Below are positions 48,358 to 58,742 of a stretch of DNA of 64,000 bases, one piece after another. Location of the stretch: contig NZ_WBXN01000004.1 in the NCBI RefSeq assembly GCF_008973465.1, forward strand, positions 2,356,001 through 2,420,000, read 5' to 3'. The notes beneath the pieces are model-generated. The model saw only the letters and a list, made by a program, of their open reading frames with translations. It was not told where the DNA came from and did not search any database. This DNA comes from Streptomyces sp. SS1-1. GTDB lineage: Bacteria; Actinomycetota; Actinomycetes; Streptomycetales; Streptomycetaceae. A program made the position numbers and the translations under genes. Positions within the stretch are counted from its first letter, which is position 1, and every line of letters begins with the position of its first letter.

Positions 48358-49860
48358 TCAGCCCTTCCCGAGCAGCAGCCGGGCTTCGCCGACCGTGATG
48401 ACGGAGCCGGTGACGAGGACACCGCCGCCGGTGAACTCGCCCTCCTCCTCGGCCAGCGTGATCGCGGCCTCCAGGGCGTCCGGCAGCCGCGGCTCGACCT
48501 GGACGCGCTCGTCGCCGAACACCTCGACGGCGATGGCCGCGAGCGCGTCGGCGTCCATGGCGCGGTGCGAGGTGTTCTGGGTGACGACGATCTCCGCGAA
48601 GATCGGCTCGAACGCCTCCAGCAGGCCCCGGACGTTCTTGTCGCCGCTCGCGCCGACCACGCCGATCAGCCGGCTGAAGTCGAACGCCTCACCGATCGCC
48701 TCGGCGGTCACGCGGGCGCCCGCCGGGTTGTGGGCGGCGTCCAGCACGACGGTCGGGGAGCGCCGGACGACCTCCATACGGCCCGGGGAGGAGACGGCGG
48801 CGAACGCCTTGCGGACGGTGTCGATGTCCAGCGGTTCGGCGCGGGCGGCGCCCACCCCGAAGAACGCCTCGACGGCGGCGAGGGCGACGGCGGCGTTGTG
48901 CGCCTGGTGGGCGCCGTGCAGCGGGAGGTAGACCTCGGGGTACTCGCCGCCCAGGCCGCGCAGGGTGACCAGCTGCCCGCCGACGGCGACCTGGCGGGCG
49001 ACGACGCCGAACTCCAGTCCCTCACGGGCCACGGTGGCGTCGACCTCGACAGCCTTCTTCAGCAGCACCTGGGCGGCGTCCACCGGCTGCTGGGCCATGA
49101 TCACGGTGGCGTCCTGCTTGACGATCCCGGCCTTCTCCCCGGCGATCTCGCCTGGGGTGCTGCCGAGCCGGTCGGTGTGGTCGAGGTCGATCGGCGTCAC
49201 GACGGCGACGTCCGCGTCGATGACGTTGGTGGCGTCCCAGGAGCCGCCCATGCCGACCTCGACGACGGCGACGTCGACGGGCGCGTCCGCGAAGGCCGCG
49301 TACGCCATGCCCGTGAGCACCTCGAAGAACGACAGGCGGTACTCCTGCGAGGAGTCGACCATCTCGATGTACGGGCGGATGTCCTGGTACGTCTCGATGA
49401 AGCGCTCGGCGGAGATCGGGGCGCCGTCCAGGCTGATCCGCTCGGTGATCGACTGGACGTGCGGCGAGGTGTAGCGGCCGGTGCGCAGCTCGAAGGCGCC
49501 CAGCAGGGCCTCGATCATGCGGGCGGTCGACGTCTTGCCGTTGGTCCCGGTGATGTGGATCGACGGGTACGACCGCTGGGGCTCGCCCAGGACGTCCATG
49601 AGCGCGGCGATCCGGGCGACCGAGGGCTCCAGCTTGGTCTCGCCCCAGCGGGTCGCCAGCTCCGCCTCGACCTCGCGCAGGGCCTTGTCGACCTCGGGGT
49701 CCTCGGGGCGGGCGGGCACGTCCGCCTGCTGAGGGCCGCCCTGGGTGCGCAGGGTGCGGCTGCCGGCCTCGATGACGGCGAGGTCGGGGTCGCGGTCGGT
49801 CTCCTCCGCGATGATCTCGTCGAAGAGGTCCAGGGGGTCGGGCTCGTTCTGGTCGCTCAC
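48358..49860 (-). CDS. folC: Folylpolyglutamate synthase/dihydrofolate synthase FolC
   Basis: A 500-residue Mur-ligase-type enzyme that adds glutamate to folates. The ATP site is in IHITGTNGKTSTARMIEALL; GRYTSPHVQSITERISLDG and the substrate region VVEVGMGGSWDATNVIDADV follow; the C-terminal domain has VVLDAAHNPAGARVTAEAI. The first 55 residues are an acidic extension. It is 89 bp downstream of valS, which ends in a strong terminator. GTG at 49858-49860. Confidence 0.96.
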   Translation of the reverse strand: MSDQNEPDPLDLFDEIIAEETDRDPDLAVIEAGSRTLRTQGGPQQADVPARPEDPEVDKALREVEAELATRWGETKLEPSVARIAALMDVLGEPQRSYPSIHITGTNGKTSTARMIEALLGAFELRTGRYTSPHVQSITERISLDGAPISAERFIETYQDIRPYIEMVDSSQEYRLSFFEVLTGMAYAAFADAPVDVAVVEVGMGGSWDATNVIDADVAVVTPIDLDHTDRLGSTPGEIAGEKAGIVKQDATVIMAQQPVDAAQVLLKKAVEVDATVAREGLEFGVVARQVAVGGQLVTLRGLGGEYPEVYLPLHGAHQAHNAAVALAAVEAFFGVGAARAEPLDIDTVRKAFAAVSSPGRMEVVRRSPTVVLDAAHNPAGARVTAEAIGEAFDFSRLIGVVGASGDKNVRGLLEAFEPIFAEIVVTQNTSHRAMDADALAAIAVEVFGDERVQVEPRLPDALEAAITLAEEEGEFTGGGVLVTGSVITVGEARLLLGKG

Positions 49861-49900
49861 GGGGCCAGTCTACGGAGGCCCGCGGCCCGGCGTACGGCAA

Positions 49901-49930
49901 GGCCCCCGGTGCCCGAGGGCACCGGGGGCC
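49901..49930 (-). terminator. Hairpin terminator downstream of valS
   Basis: A perfect 14-bp inverted repeat (49901-49914 with 49917-49930, arm GGCCCCCGGTGCCC) with a 2-nt loop, 19 nt past the valS stop. Confidence 0.85.
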
Positions 49931-49948
49931 TCCTGGCCGTCGTACCGC

Positions 49949-52573
49949 CTACGCCTGCGGCAGGCGCTCCAGCTGGGCGGTGATGCGGGCGATGTCCTCG
50001 TCCGCCTTCGCGAGGCGGCCGCGGATCTTGTCGACCACCTGGTCGGGGGCCTTCGCGAGGAACGCCTCGTTGCCGAGCTTGGCCGTGGCCTGGGCCTTCT
50101 CCTTCTCGGCGGCGGCGAGGTCCTTGGCCAGGCGCTTGCGCTCGGCCGCGACGTCGATCACGCCGGACAGGTCGAGCGCGACCTCCGCGCCCGCGACCGG
50201 CAGCGTCGCCGTCGCCGTGAAGGCGTCGCCCTCCGGCTGGAGGCGCAGGAGCTGGCGGATGGCCGGCTCGTGCGCGGCGAGGGATGTGCCGTCCAGGGTC
50301 AGCCGGGCCGGGACCCGCTGGCCGGGCTGGAGGCCCTGGTCGGCGCGGAAGCGGCGGACCTCGGTGATGACGGACTGGAGGGACTCGATCTCCCGCTCGG
50401 CGCCCTCGTCGCGGAAGCCGCTGTCGGCCGGCCAGTCGGCGATGACGACGGACTCGCCGCCGGTCAGCGTGGTCCACAGGGTCTCGGTGACGAACGGGAC
50501 CACGGGGTGCAGCAGCCGCAGCGTGACGTCGAGGACCTCGCCCAGGACGCGCTTGCTGACCTCGGCCGCCTCGCCGCCCGCCTGGAACGTCGTCTTGGAC
50601 AGCTCGACGTACCAGTCGAAGACCTCGTCCCACGCGAAGTGGAACAGGGCGTCGGACAGCTTGGCGAACTGGAAGTCGTCGTAGAACGCGTCGACTTCGG
50701 CGACGACCGAGTTGAGGCGGGAGAGGATCCAGCGGTCCGTGGAGGACATCTTCGACGCGTCCGGCAGCGGGCCCTCGACGGTCGCGCCGTTCATCAGCGC
50801 GAAGCGCGTGGCGTTCCAGATCTTGTTGGCGAAGTTCCGGGAGCCCTGGACCCAGTCCTCGCCGATCGGGACGTCGACGCCCGGGTTGGCGCCGCGCGCG
50901 AGGGTGAAGCGGAGCGCGTCGGAGCCGTACTTGTCCATCCAGTCCAGCGGGTTGACCGCGTTGCCGAAGGACTTCGACATCTTCTTGCCGAACTGGTCGC
51001 GGACCATGCCGTGCAGGGCGATGGTGTGGAACGGCGGGGTGCCGTCCATCGCGTACAGGCCGAACATCATCATCCGGGCGACCCAGAAGAAGAGGATGTC
51101 GTAGCCGGTGACCAGGACGGAGTTCGGGTAGAACTTCGCGAGCGACTCGGTCTGTTCGGGCCAGCCGAGCGTGGAGAACGGCCACAGGCCGGAGGAGAAC
51201 CAGGTGTCGAGGACGTCGGTGTCCTGACGCCAGCCCTCACCGGTGGGCGGCTCCTCGTCGGGGCCGACGCAGACGACCTCGCCGTTCGGCCCGTACCAGA
51301 CCGGGATGCGGTGCCCCCACCACAACTGCCGCGAGATGCACCAGTCGTGGAGGTTGTCGACCCAGTCGAAGTACCGCTTCTCCATCTCCTGCGGATGGAT
51401 CTTGACCTTGCCGTCGCGGACCGCGTCACCGGCGGCCTTGGCGAGCGGGCCGACCTTGACCCACCACTGCATGGACAGCCGCGGCTCGATGGTGGTGCTG
51501 CACCGCGAGCAGTGGCCGACGGAGTGGACGTAAGGGCGCTTCTCGGCGACGATCCGGCCCTCGGCGCGCAGCGCGGCGACGATGGCGGAGCGGGCCTCGA
51601 GGCGGTCCAGGCCCTGGAAGGGGCCGTGGGCGGTGATGACCGCGTGCTCGTCCATGATCGTGATGGCCGGCAGGTCGTGACGCTGGCCGATCTCGAAGTC
51701 GTTCGGGTCGTGGGCCGGGGTGACCTTGACGGCACCCGTGCCGAACTCGGGGTCGACGTGGGTGTCGGCGACGACCGGGATCGAGCGGTCGGTCAGCGGC
51801 AGCTTGATGAGCCTGCCGACCAGGTGCTTGTAGCGCTCGTCGTCGGGGTGGACGGCGACCGCCGTGTCACCGAGCATCGTCTCGGCGCGGGTCGTGGCGA
51901 CGACGATGGTGTCGTCCCCCTCGCCGTACTTCATGGAGACGAGCTCGCCGTCGTCCTCCTGGTAGTTGACCTCGATGTCCGAGATCGCGGTCAGACAGCG
52001 CGGGCACCAGTTGATGATGCGCTCGGCGCGGTAGATCAGCTCGTCGTCGTAGAGGCGCTTGAAGATGGTCTGGACGGCCTGGGAGAGGCCCTCGTCCATG
52101 GTGAAGCGCTCACGGGACCAGGCGACGCCGTCGCCGAGGCGGCGCATCTGGCCGGAGATCTGGCCGCCGGACTCGCCCTTCCACTGCCAGACGCGCTCGA
52201 CGAACGCCTCACGGCCGAGGTCGTGGCGGGACTTGCCCTCCTTGCCGAGCTCCCGCTCGACGACGTTCTGCGTGGCGATGCCGGCGTGGTCCATGCCGGG
52301 CTGCCACAGCGTCTCGAAGCCCTGCATGCGCTTGCGGCGGGTCAGGGCGTCGATGAGCGTGTGCTCGAAGGCGTGCCCGAGGTGCAGGCTGCCGGTGACG
52401 TTCGGCGGGGGGATGACGATCGTGTAGGGCGGCTTGTCGCTCTTCTCGTCCGCCTCGAAGTAACCGCGCTCTACCCAGCGCTCGTACAGCGGCCCCTCTA
52501 CATCGGCCGGCGCGTACTGGGTCGGCAGTTCGGTGTCGGGCGCTGGTGGCTGCTGCTGAGCGTTCTCGGTCAC
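49949..52573 (-). CDS. valS: Valyl-tRNA synthetase
   Basis: An 874-residue class I synthetase. HIGH motif in [19 protein letters not shown] (near residue 60) and KMSKS in [20 protein letters not shown] (near 530). The editing domain contains [21 protein letters not shown], and the C-terminal 70 residues are the coiled-coil tRNA arm ([21 protein letters not shown]). It charges tRNA-Val and edits threonine. GTG at 52571-52573. It is divergent from the 52710 gene with a 136-bp shared region. Confidence 0.98.
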   Translation of the reverse strand: MTENAQQQPPAPDTELPTQYAPADVEGPLYERWVERGYFEADEKSDKPPYTIVIPPPNVTGSLHLGHAFEHTLIDALTRRKRMQGFETLWQPGMDHAGIATQNVVERELGKEGKSRHDLGREAFVERVWQWKGESGGQISGQMRRLGDGVAWSRERFTMDEGLSQAVQTIFKRLYDDELIYRAERIINWCPRCLTAISDIEVNYQEDDGELVSMKYGEGDDTIVVATTRAETMLGDTAVAVHPDDERYKHLVGRLIKLPLTDRSIPVVADTHVDPEFGTGAVKVTPAHDPNDFEIGQRHDLPAITIMDEHAVITAHGPFQGLDRLEARSAIVAALRAEGRIVAEKRPYVHSVGHCSRCSTTIEPRLSMQWWVKVGPLAKAAGDAVRDGKVKIHPQEMEKRYFDWVDNLHDWCISRQLWWGHRIPVWYGPNGEVVCVGPDEEPPTGEGWRQDTDVLDTWFSSGLWPFSTLGWPEQTESLAKFYPNSVLVTGYDILFFWVARMMMFGLYAMDGTPPFHTIALHGMVRDQFGKKMSKSFGNAVNPLDWMDKYGSDALRFTLARGANPGVDVPIGEDWVQGSRNFANKIWNATRFALMNGATVEGPLPDASKMSSTDRWILSRLNSVVAEVDAFYDDFQFAKLSDALFHFAWDEVFDWYVELSKTTFQAGGEAAEVSKRVLGEVLDVTLRLLHPVVPFVTETLWTTLTGGESVVIADWPADSGFRDEGAEREIESLQSVITEVRRFRADQGLQPGQRVPARLTLDGTSLAAHEPAIRQLLRLQPEGDAFTATATLPVAGAEVALDLSGVIDVAAERKRLAKDLAAAEKEKAQATAKLGNEAFLAKAPDQVVDKIRGRLAKADEDIARITAQLERLPQA

Positions 52574-52709
52574 GAGGTCAGTTTAGGGGTGTTGCGGGCG
52601 TGTCCCGAAACGCCTTTGTTCTGTAACGGTGGGCACCCCGATGCCGTGGGACCGACGAGTCTGCGCCAGGATGTCAGGAACACATAAGCATCTGGAGGGG
52701 AACCCAGAA

Positions 52710-53642
52710 ATGAGCTACAACCAGCCGGGCCCGTACGGCGGGCAGCCCCAGCAGCCCGGTCCGTACGGTCAGCCGGGTCCATACGGCCAGCAGCAGCCGC
52801 AGGCACCCCAGCCCGGTTACGGCTACCCGCAGCAGACGCCGCCGCCCCAGCCGGGCTACGGCTACCCGCAGCAGGCTCCCCAGGGTGTCCCCCCGCAGCA
52901 GCCCCCCTACGGCCAGCAGCCGTACGGCATGCCCCAGCCCCCGCAGCCGTCGGGCGGCGGCAAGAAGACCGGCCTGATCATCGGCGCGGTGGCGGTGGTG
53001 GCGGCGATCGCGGTCGGCGCGTACTTCGTTGTGGGCGGGGGCGGTGGCGGCGGCTCGTCCGACGTGGCGGACGACGGCGCACACAAGCTGGAGACGCCCG
53101 CGAACGTCCTGAACGGCGAGTACAAGAAGTCGGAGAGCGCGGGCGCCGCGGACTCGATGACCGACAGCGACAAGTCGGAGTTCGAGAAGTGGGGGGTGGA
53201 CAACCCCACGGACGTCGGCGCCACCTACCAGAAGGGTTCCGGCCTCAGCGCCAAGAACCTCTCGTTCCACGGCGTCTACGGCACCATCGACGACCCCGGG
53301 GCCGTCGTGGACGCGATGTTCGCCAAGATGAAGACCGAGTCCGAGAAGGACCAGAGCGGCGACACCACCCAGGGCAAGCTGCTCGGCAGCCCGGAGGAGG
53401 TCTCCCCGTCCGGCTTCGAGAACGGCGTCATGAAGTGCCAGGTCGCCGAGGTCAGCAGCACCGCGTCGTCCGCCTCGGCGAAGGCGATCAAGATGCCGAT
53501 GTGCGTGTGGGGCGACCACAGCACGGTGGCCATCGTGACCGTCTTCGACCTCGCGTCCTTCGCCACCGGTGACGGCGGCTCGGTCGCGGAAACCGCGGAC
53601 CTGGCCGCCAAGCTCCGCAAGGACGTACGCGTCAAGGCCTGA
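52710..53642 (+). CDS. Proline/tyrosine-rich membrane protein with extracytoplasmic domain
   Basis: A 310-residue protein. Residues 1-80 are a cytoplasmic tail of repeats of the PGPYGQ and PGYGYPQQ type; a membrane helix (GLIIGAVAVVAAIAVGAYFVVG) at about 88-110; a Gly linker; then a soluble domain with TPANVLNGEYKKSESAG and a C-terminal CVWGDHSTVAIVTVFDL segment. This layout is common in actinobacterial surface proteins of unknown function. Start: ATG at 52710 with GGAGGGG upstream. Confidence 0.85.
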   Translation: MSYNQPGPYGGQPQQPGPYGQPGPYGQQQPQAPQPGYGYPQQTPPPQPGYGYPQQAPQGVPPQQPPYGQQPYGMPQPPQPSGGGKKTGLIIGAVAVVAAIAVGAYFVVGGGGGGGSSDVADDGAHKLETPANVLNGEYKKSESAGAADSMTDSDKSEFEKWGVDNPTDVGATYQKGSGLSAKNLSFHGVYGTIDDPGAVVDAMFAKMKTESEKDQSGDTTQGKLLGSPEEVSPSGFENGVMKCQVAEVSSTASSASAKAIKMPMCVWGDHSTVAIVTVFDLASFATGDGGSVAETADLAAKLRKDVRVKA

Positions 53643-53658
53643 CGCGGCAGCGGCGGTA

Positions 53659-53700
53659 CAAGCGGAAGGGCCCGGTCTTTCGACCGGGCCCTTCCGCTTG
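53659..53700. terminator. Bidirectional terminator between convergent genes
   Basis: A perfect 19-bp inverted repeat (53659-53677 with 53682-53700) with loop TTTC, centred between the plus-strand gene ending at 53642 and clpX ending at 53718. It can serve both strands. Confidence 0.9.
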
Positions 53701-53717
53701 TCGTTCCGTGGTGGCGG

Positions 53718-55001
53718 TTACGCCGACTTCTGTTCGCCCGGGCCGCGGCGGGCGTCTCGGGGGATCAGGGTGGGGTTCACGTTCGAGTGGACGACGTCCG
53801 CCGTGATGACGACGCGGGCCACGTCCTTGCGGGACGGGACCTCGTACATCACCGACATCAGGACCTCCTCCATGATGGCGCGCAGGCCGCGCGCGCCGGT
53901 CTGCCGGAGAATGGCCTGGTCGGCGATGGCCTCCAGCGCCTCGCGCTCGAAGTCCAGCTCGACGCCGTCGAGTTCGAAGAGGCGCTGGTACTGCTTCACC
54001 AGCGCGTTGCGCGGCTCGACCAGGATCTGGAGCAGCGCCTCGCGGTCCAGGTTGTGGACCGAGGTGATGACGGGGAGGCGGCCGATGAACTCGGGGATCA
54101 TGCCGAACTTGACCAGGTCCTCGGGCATGACGTCCTCGAACTGGTCCTTGGACTCCAGCTCCCGCTTCGAGCGGATCGTCGCGCCGAAGCCGATGCCCTT
54201 GGCGCCGGCCCGCGACTCGATGATCTTCTCCAGTCCGGCGAACGCGCCGCCCACGATGAACAGGACGTTCGTCGTGTCGATCTGGATGAACTCCTGGTGC
54301 GGGTGCTTGCGGCCGCCCTGCGGCGGCACCGAGGCCGTCGTGCCCTCGAGGATCTTCAGCAGGGCCTGCTGGACGCCCTCGCCGCTCACGTCGCGCGTGA
54401 TGGAGGGGTTTTCACTCTTCCTCGCGACCTTGTCGATCTCGTCGATGTAGATGATCCCGGTCTCGGCCTTCTTGACGTCGTAGTCGGCCGCCTGGATCAG
54501 CTTCAGCAGGATGTTCTCGACGTCCTCGCCGACGTACCCGGCCTCCGTCAGCGCCGTGGCGTCGGCGATGGCGAAGGGGACGTTCAGCATGCGGGCCAGC
54601 GTCTGCGCGAGGAGCGTCTTGCCGGAGCCCGTCGGGCCGAGCAGCAGGATGTTGGACTTCGCCAACTCGATGGCGTCCTCGCGGTTCTGACCGCCGCCGT
54701 TCTCGCCGGCCTGGACGCGCTTGTAGTGGTTGTACACGGCGACCGAGAGCGCCTTCTTGGCCGCTTCCTGGCCGACCACGTACCCCTCGAGGAACTCGTA
54801 GATCTCGCGCGGCTTCGGGAGTTCCTCCCAGCGGACCTCACTGGTCTCCGCGAGCTCTTCCTCGATGATCTCGTTGCAGAGATCGATGCACTCGTCGCAG
54901 ATGTACACACCAGGGCCTGCGATGAGCTTCTTGACCTGCTTCTGGCTCTTGCCGCAGAACGAGCACTTGAGCAGATCGCCGCCGTCACCGATGCGTGCCA
55001 C
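53718..55001 (-). CDS. clpX: ATP-dependent protease ATP-binding subunit ClpX
   Basis: A 427-residue AAA+ unfoldase. Four-Cys zinc finger at the N-terminus ([24 protein letters not shown]), Walker [16 protein letters not shown], Walker [14 protein letters not shown], and the ClpP-docking loop motif in [15 protein letters not shown]. It delivers substrates to ClpP. clpP2 lies 177 bp upstream, so it may have its own promoter as well as read-through. Confidence 0.98.
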   Translation of the reverse strand: MARIGDGGDLLKCSFCGKSQKQVKKLIAGPGVYICDECIDLCNEIIEEELAETSEVRWEELPKPREIYEFLEGYVVGQEAAKKALSVAVYNHYKRVQAGENGGGQNREDAIELAKSNILLLGPTGSGKTLLAQTLARMLNVPFAIADATALTEAGYVGEDVENILLKLIQAADYDVKKAETGIIYIDEIDKVARKSENPSITRDVSGEGVQQALLKILEGTTASVPPQGGRKHPHQEFIQIDTTNVLFIVGGAFAGLEKIIESRAGAKGIGFGATIRSKRELESKDQFEDVMPEDLVKFGMIPEFIGRLPVITSVHNLDREALLQILVEPRNALVKQYQRLFELDGVELDFEREALEAIADQAILRQTGARGLRAIMEEVLMSVMYEVPSRKDVARVVITADVVHSNVNPTLIPRDARRGPGEQKSA

Positions 55002-55178
55002 GGTGTGCTTCCCCTTCGCCGTGGAGACGACTGGACATCGCGTCCAGCGGCTCCTGGTGCTGCCTTATGTCGACGGTACCTTGCCTGGGCCCTCGTTCGG
55101 GCCCCCCTTGGCGCGGTTCACTTTGACGTGCACCATCCCAAACCGTGCCAAGGGGCAGCAGACAATACCCGGTCCGCG

Positions 55179-55859
55179 TCAGCGGACGTCGCTGTTGTTC
55201 ATCTTCCGGGTGGAGATGATCTGGTCGATCAGCCCGTACGACAGCGCGTCCTCGGCCGTGAGGATCTTGTCGCGCTCGATGTCCTCGCGGATCTTCTCGA
55301 TCGGCGTGGTGGAGTGCTTGGCCAGCATCTCCTCCAGCTGCGACCGCATCCGGAGGATCTCGTTGGCGGCGATCTCCAGGTCGGAGACCTGGCCCCGGCC
55401 GGTCTCGCTGTAGGGCTGGTGGATCAGCACGCGGGCGTTGGGCAGCGCCATGCGCTTGCCGGGCGTACCGGCGGCCAGCAGGATCGCGGCGGCGGAGGCC
55501 GCCTGGCCCATGCAGACCGTCTGGATGTCCGGCTTCACGAACTGCATCGTGTCGTAGATGGCCGTGAGCGCGGTGAAGGAGCCGCCCGGGCTGTTGATGT
55601 AGACCGAGATGTCCCGGTCGGGGTCCATCGACTCCAGGCACAGCAGCTGCGCCATGACGTCGTTGGCGGAGGCGTCGTCGATCTGGACGCCGAGGAAGAT
55701 CACGCGCTCCTCGAAGAGCTTCGCGTACGGGTCGTACTCGCGGATGCCCTGCGAGGTGCGCTCGACGAACCGCGGGATCACATAGCGGGACTCGGCGCGC
55801 GGGCCGGTGTACTCGGCCTCGGTGCGGGCGTACAGGCCGCTGCCGGGGAAGTCGTTCAC
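55179..55859 (-). CDS. clpP2: ATP-dependent Clp protease proteolytic subunit ClpP2
   Basis: A 226-residue peptidase subunit. Catalytic Ser in [17 protein letters not shown], His in [11 protein letters not shown] and the Asp region in [18 protein letters not shown]. In actinobacteria ClpP1 and ClpP2 form mixed rings. The N-terminal 35 residues (about) are a propeptide. It follows clpP1 by 52 bp in an operon. Confidence 0.96.
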   Translation of the reverse strand: MNDFPGSGLYARTEAEYTGPRAESRYVIPRFVERTSQGIREYDPYAKLFEERVIFLGVQIDDASANDVMAQLLCLESMDPDRDISVYINSPGGSFTALTAIYDTMQFVKPDIQTVCMGQAASAAAILLAAGTPGKRMALPNARVLIHQPYSETGRGQVSDLEIAANEILRMRSQLEEMLAKHSTTPIEKIREDIERDKILTAEDALSYGLIDQIISTRKMNNSDVR

Positions 55860-55911
55860 TGTCTGTCTCCTAGGGGCTGTGGCGGTCGGCTGGGGGCTGC
55901 GCAGGGGGCCG

Positions 55912-56532
55912 TCAGGCCGCCCCGGTGCCGCCGCCGCCCGGCATCCCGGCGGCCGTCGGGATGACGTCGTCGATGAGGCCGTACTCCTTGGCCTCGAAGG
56001 CGTCGAACCAGCGGTCGCGGTCCGAGTCGCGGGTGATCTGCTCGACCGACTGTCCCGTGTGCTGGGACGTGAGTTCGGCCATGCGCTTCTTGGTGTGCAG
56101 CAGCCGCTCGGCGTGGATCTTGATGTCCGAGGCGGAACCGGCCAGACCGGCGGACGGCTGGTGGATCAGGATCTCGGCGTTCGGCAGCGCGAAGCGCTTG
56201 CCGGGGGTGCCCGCACTGAGCAGGAACTGCCCCATGGAGGCCGCGAGACCCATGGCGATCGTCACGACGTCGTTCTTGATGAACTGCATGGTGTCGTAGA
56301 TCGCCATGCCGGCCGTGATCGAGCCGCCGGGGCTGTTGATGTAGAGGTAGATGTCCTTGTCGGGGTCCGCGGCAAGGAGCAGCAGCTGCGCGGTGATCTT
56401 GTTCGCGATGTCGTCGTCGACCGGCTGGCCGAGGAAGATGATCCGCTCGTTGAGCAGCCGGTTGTAGACCTGGTCACCGAGGCCACCACCGATGGAAGGC
56501 TCACCGGCGGCGGAGGGCATCAGATTCGTCAC
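55912..56532 (-). CDS. clpP1: ATP-dependent Clp protease proteolytic subunit ClpP1
   Basis: A 206-residue peptidase subunit: catalytic Ser in [17 protein letters not shown], His in [14 protein letters not shown] and Asp in [19 protein letters not shown]. First gene after tig; clpP2 and clpX follow. The GTG at 56530-56532 has AGGTGG 5 nt upstream; an ATG 12 nt inside (MPSAAGEP) is the alternative. A candidate ClgR operator lies 133 nt upstream. Confidence 0.96.
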   Translation of the reverse strand: MTNLMPSAAGEPSIGGGLGDQVYNRLLNERIIFLGQPVDDDIANKITAQLLLLAADPDKDIYLYINSPGGSITAGMAIYDTMQFIKNDVVTIAMGLAASMGQFLLSAGTPGKRFALPNAEILIHQPSAGLAGSASDIKIHAERLLHTKKRMAELTSQHTGQSVEQITRDSDRDRWFDAFEAKEYGLIDDVIPTAAGMPGGGGTGAA

Positions 56533-56664
56533 GTATCCACCTGCTCGTCTTACGACGGCGCCGGGCCGTCTCACGTGTCCTGCGTGGGCAACGGGGACTC
56601 CCCTGCCCTCATACTCATGGACCCTAACGCGCTGGTCCCTTCGGGGAATCCCGGAGCGGCAGGT

Positions 56665-56678
56665 GTTCGCCGGGGGCG
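56665..56678. promoter_or_regulatory. Candidate ClgR operator of the clpP1-clpP2 operon
   Basis: GTTCGC-CGGGG-GCG matches the motif reported for ClgR in Streptomyces (GTTCGC-N5-GCG, from memory). ClgR activates clpP1-clpP2 there. The site lies between the tig terminator and the clpP1 start, in a 257-bp gap where the operon promoter must be. A chance match is possible in such GC-rich DNA. Confidence 0.65.
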
Positions 56679-56725
56679 TAGCGCCACGGGGTGCGCGGCG
56701 CGCGGCGGCGCGCCGGGAACATGCC

Positions 56726-56764
56726 GGAAGGGCCCGGGGATCATGTGATCCTCCGGGCCCTTCC
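56726..56764 (-). terminator. Long hairpin terminator downstream of tig
   Basis: Outer arms GGAAGGGCCCGG (56726-56737) and CCGGGCCCTTCC (56753-56764) enclose a second stem GGATCA/TGATCC. It lies 26 nt past the tig stop. Confidence 0.85.
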
Positions 56765-56789
56765 CAGGTGTACTGGCGCTGTCGCCGGA

Positions 56790-58184
56790 TCAGCCCTCGG
56801 ACTTCTCCTCGGCGGCCTCGTCGGCGGTGCCCTCGGCGGCCTCGACGGTCTCCGTGGCCTGCTCGACCTCGTCCTCGTCGTCCAGGTCGACGATCTCGCC
56901 GTTGGTGTCCTTGACGGTGGCCTTCTCGACCACGACGGCCAGGGCCTTGCCGCGGGCGACCTCGCCGACCAGGAGCGGAACCTGGCCGCCCTCGACGACC
57001 GCCTGGGCGAACTGGTCGGGGGACATGCCGGAGGAGGCGGCGCGACGCATGAGGTGCTCGGTGAGCTCCTCCTGGTTGACGTTCAGCTTCTCCTGCTTGA
57101 CGAGCTCGTCGAGGACGAACTGCGTCTTGATGCCCTTGACCGCGGCTTCCTTGGTCTCGGCGTCGAACTCCTCCTCGGTCTTGCCCTGGATCTCCAGGTA
57201 CTTCGCGAGGTCGAGGCCCATCTGGCCGAGCTGGTGGTGCTCGAGGTTGTGCTTGCGGGTGTTGATCTCGTCCTCGAGGAGCTTCTCGGGGACGGGCACC
57301 TCGACCAGCTCCAGCAGCTTCTCCAGGACGCGCTCCTGGGCCTGCGTGGCCTGGTCGTACTGCTTCATGTTCTCGAGGCGCTTGCGGCTGTCCGCCTTGA
57401 GCTCGTCGAGGGTGTCGAACTCGGAGGCGAGCTGCGCGAACTCGTCGTCCAGCTCGGGCAGTTCGCGGGCGGCGACCTGGGTGACCTTGACGGTGACCTC
57501 GGCCTCCTTGCCGGCCGCCGAGCCGCCCTTGAGCTCGGAGGTGAAGGTGGCCTCGCCACCGGCCTCCAGGCCCTTCACGGCGTCGTCGATGCCGTCCAGC
57601 AGCTCGCCGGAGCCGATGGTGTACGAGACACCGCTGGCGATGCCGTCCTCGAGGACCTCGCCGTCGACCTTGGCCTCCAGGTCGATGGTGACGACGTCGC
57701 CGTCCTGGGCGGCGCGCTCGACCGGGGAGGTCGACGCGAAGCGCTCGCGCAGCTGCTCGACGGACTTCTCGACGTCCTCGTCGGTGACCTCGACGGCGTC
57801 GACCTCGACCTCGATGCCGGAGAAGTCCGGGATCTCGATGGCGGGGCGGACGTCGACCTCGGCGGTGAAGTTCAGCGTCTCGCCGTCCTTCAGCTCGGTG
57901 ATGTCGACCTCGGGCTGGCCCAGGACGTCGATCTCGGCCTCGTTGACGGCCTCGGTGTAGAACTTCGGAAGCGCGTCGTTGACGGCCTCCTCCAGCACGG
58001 CGCCACGGCCGAACCGCTGGTCGATGACGCGGGCCGGGATCTTGCCCTTGCGGAAGCCCTTCACCGTGACCTGCTGGTTGATCTTCTTGTACGCCGCGTC
58101 GAGGCTGTCCTTGAGCTCCTCGAAGGGCACCTCGACAGTGAGCCGAACCCGGGTCGGGTTCAGGGTCTCCACGGCGCTCTTCAC
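56790..58184 (-). CDS. tig: Trigger factor (ribosome-bound chaperone)
   Basis: A 464-residue chaperone and prolyl isomerase. The ribosome-binding domain (about 1-110) contains the signature [12 protein letters not shown]; the FKBP domain is at about 150-245 ([36 protein letters not shown]); the C-terminal helical arms follow, ending in an acidic tail rich in Glu/Ala. Start: GTG at 58182-58184 with AAGGAG 8 nt upstream. Confidence 0.97.
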   Translation of the reverse strand: MKSAVETLNPTRVRLTVEVPFEELKDSLDAAYKKINQQVTVKGFRKGKIPARVIDQRFGRGAVLEEAVNDALPKFYTEAVNEAEIDVLGQPEVDITELKDGETLNFTAEVDVRPAIEIPDFSGIEVEVDAVEVTDEDVEKSVEQLRERFASTSPVERAAQDGDVVTIDLEAKVDGEVLEDGIASGVSYTIGSGELLDGIDDAVKGLEAGGEATFTSELKGGSAAGKEAEVTVKVTQVAARELPELDDEFAQLASEFDTLDELKADSRKRLENMKQYDQATQAQERVLEKLLELVEVPVPEKLLEDEINTRKHNLEHHQLGQMGLDLAKYLEIQGKTEEEFDAETKEAAVKGIKTQFVLDELVKQEKLNVNQEELTEHLMRRAASSGMSPDQFAQAVVEGGQVPLLVGEVARGKALAVVVEKATVKDTNGEIVDLDDEDEVEQATETVEAAEGTADEAAEEKSEG

Positions 58185-58397
58185 GGTTCGGTCTCCTTGT
58201 GGCTGACTTCTCGGGTTCTGCCGGGACCAGAACGGTCCGGCGGATTCGCCGCCCGGGAGGACTTCGTGACTTCGTACGGAGAGACACACGGGCGTGCAGC
58301 TTGCATAGTAACGGCAGCGAGGGACGCGCCCCAAAGGCGATCATCGGCCGCGATCACACGAGGTGGCCGTGCGGAGGCCGGCGGTGACCGGTCGTGG

Positions 58398-58471
58398 TCG
58401 GGGTGGCGGGATTTGAACCCACGGCCTTCCGCTCCCAAAGCGGACGCGCTACCAAGCTGCGCCACACCCCG
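58398..58471 (-). tRNA. tRNA-Pro (anticodon TGG)
   Basis: A 74-nt cloverleaf on the minus strand. Acceptor arms CGGGGTG/CACCCCG, D arm GCGCAGCTTGGTAGCGC, anticodon arm CCGCTTTGGGAGCGG with TGG, and T arm GTGGGTTCAAATCCCGC. The next three bases (58397-58395) encode CCA. A tRNA-Pro gene is the insertion site of pSAM2 in other Streptomyces (from memory); this one appears intact and unoccupied. Confidence 0.96.
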
Positions 58472-58602
58472 TGCTGGTGCGACACGTAGGCTACATGCCC
58501 GCAGCTGACACGGCCTCCGCATTGCCGGGGTGTGCGACGAGGGGGGCCGACCCGCTACGATGCCTCCAGTGCCGCGGTCACTGACCTGCGGCGCGACGCT
58601 GT

Positions 58603-58673
58603 GCGGGCGTAGCTCAATGGTAGAGCCCTAGTCTTCCAAACTAGCTACGCGGGTTCGATTCCCGTCGCCCGCT
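58603..58673 (+). tRNA. tRNA-Gly (anticodon TCC), att site of the integrated element
   Basis: A 71-nt cloverleaf: acceptor GCGGGCG/CGCCCGC, D arm region TAGCTCAATGGTAGAGC, anticodon arm CTAGTCTTCCAAACTAG with TCC, T arm GCGGGTTCGATTCCCGT; CCA is not encoded. Its 3' part, from the anticodon loop on, lies in the 99-bp repeat found again at 63796, so the element restores a functional gene on insertion. Confidence 0.96.
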
Positions 58674-58730
58674 CTGTACGGCTCAGGGCCAGGCCGGAGG
58701 GTTCCTCCTCCGCCTGGCCCTGGTCGTTTT
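58632..58730 (+). repeat. attL: 99-bp perfect direct repeat (tRNA-Gly 3' end plus terminator)
   Basis: From TCTTCCAAACTAG in the anticodon loop to the TTTT after the hairpin at 58684-58722. It is identical to 63796-63894. Identity stops just before (AG versus GA) and after (TTTTG versus TTTTC). Confidence 0.95.
58684..58730 (+). terminator. tRNA-Gly terminator, included in the att repeat
   Basis: Stem CAGGGCCAGGC (58684-58694) with GCCTGGCCCTG (58712-58722), an inner GGAGG/CCTCC pairing, then TGGTCGTTTT. It is a factor-independent type terminator. The same sequence occurs in attR. Confidence 0.85.
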
Positions 58731-58742
58731 GCGGGGCGGTGT

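Noticed and set aside
58398..58471. tRNA-Pro as the insertion site of the element, as for pSAM2
   Set aside because: Only tRNA-Gly sequence is duplicated at 63796; the tRNA-Pro gene has no second copy in the window.
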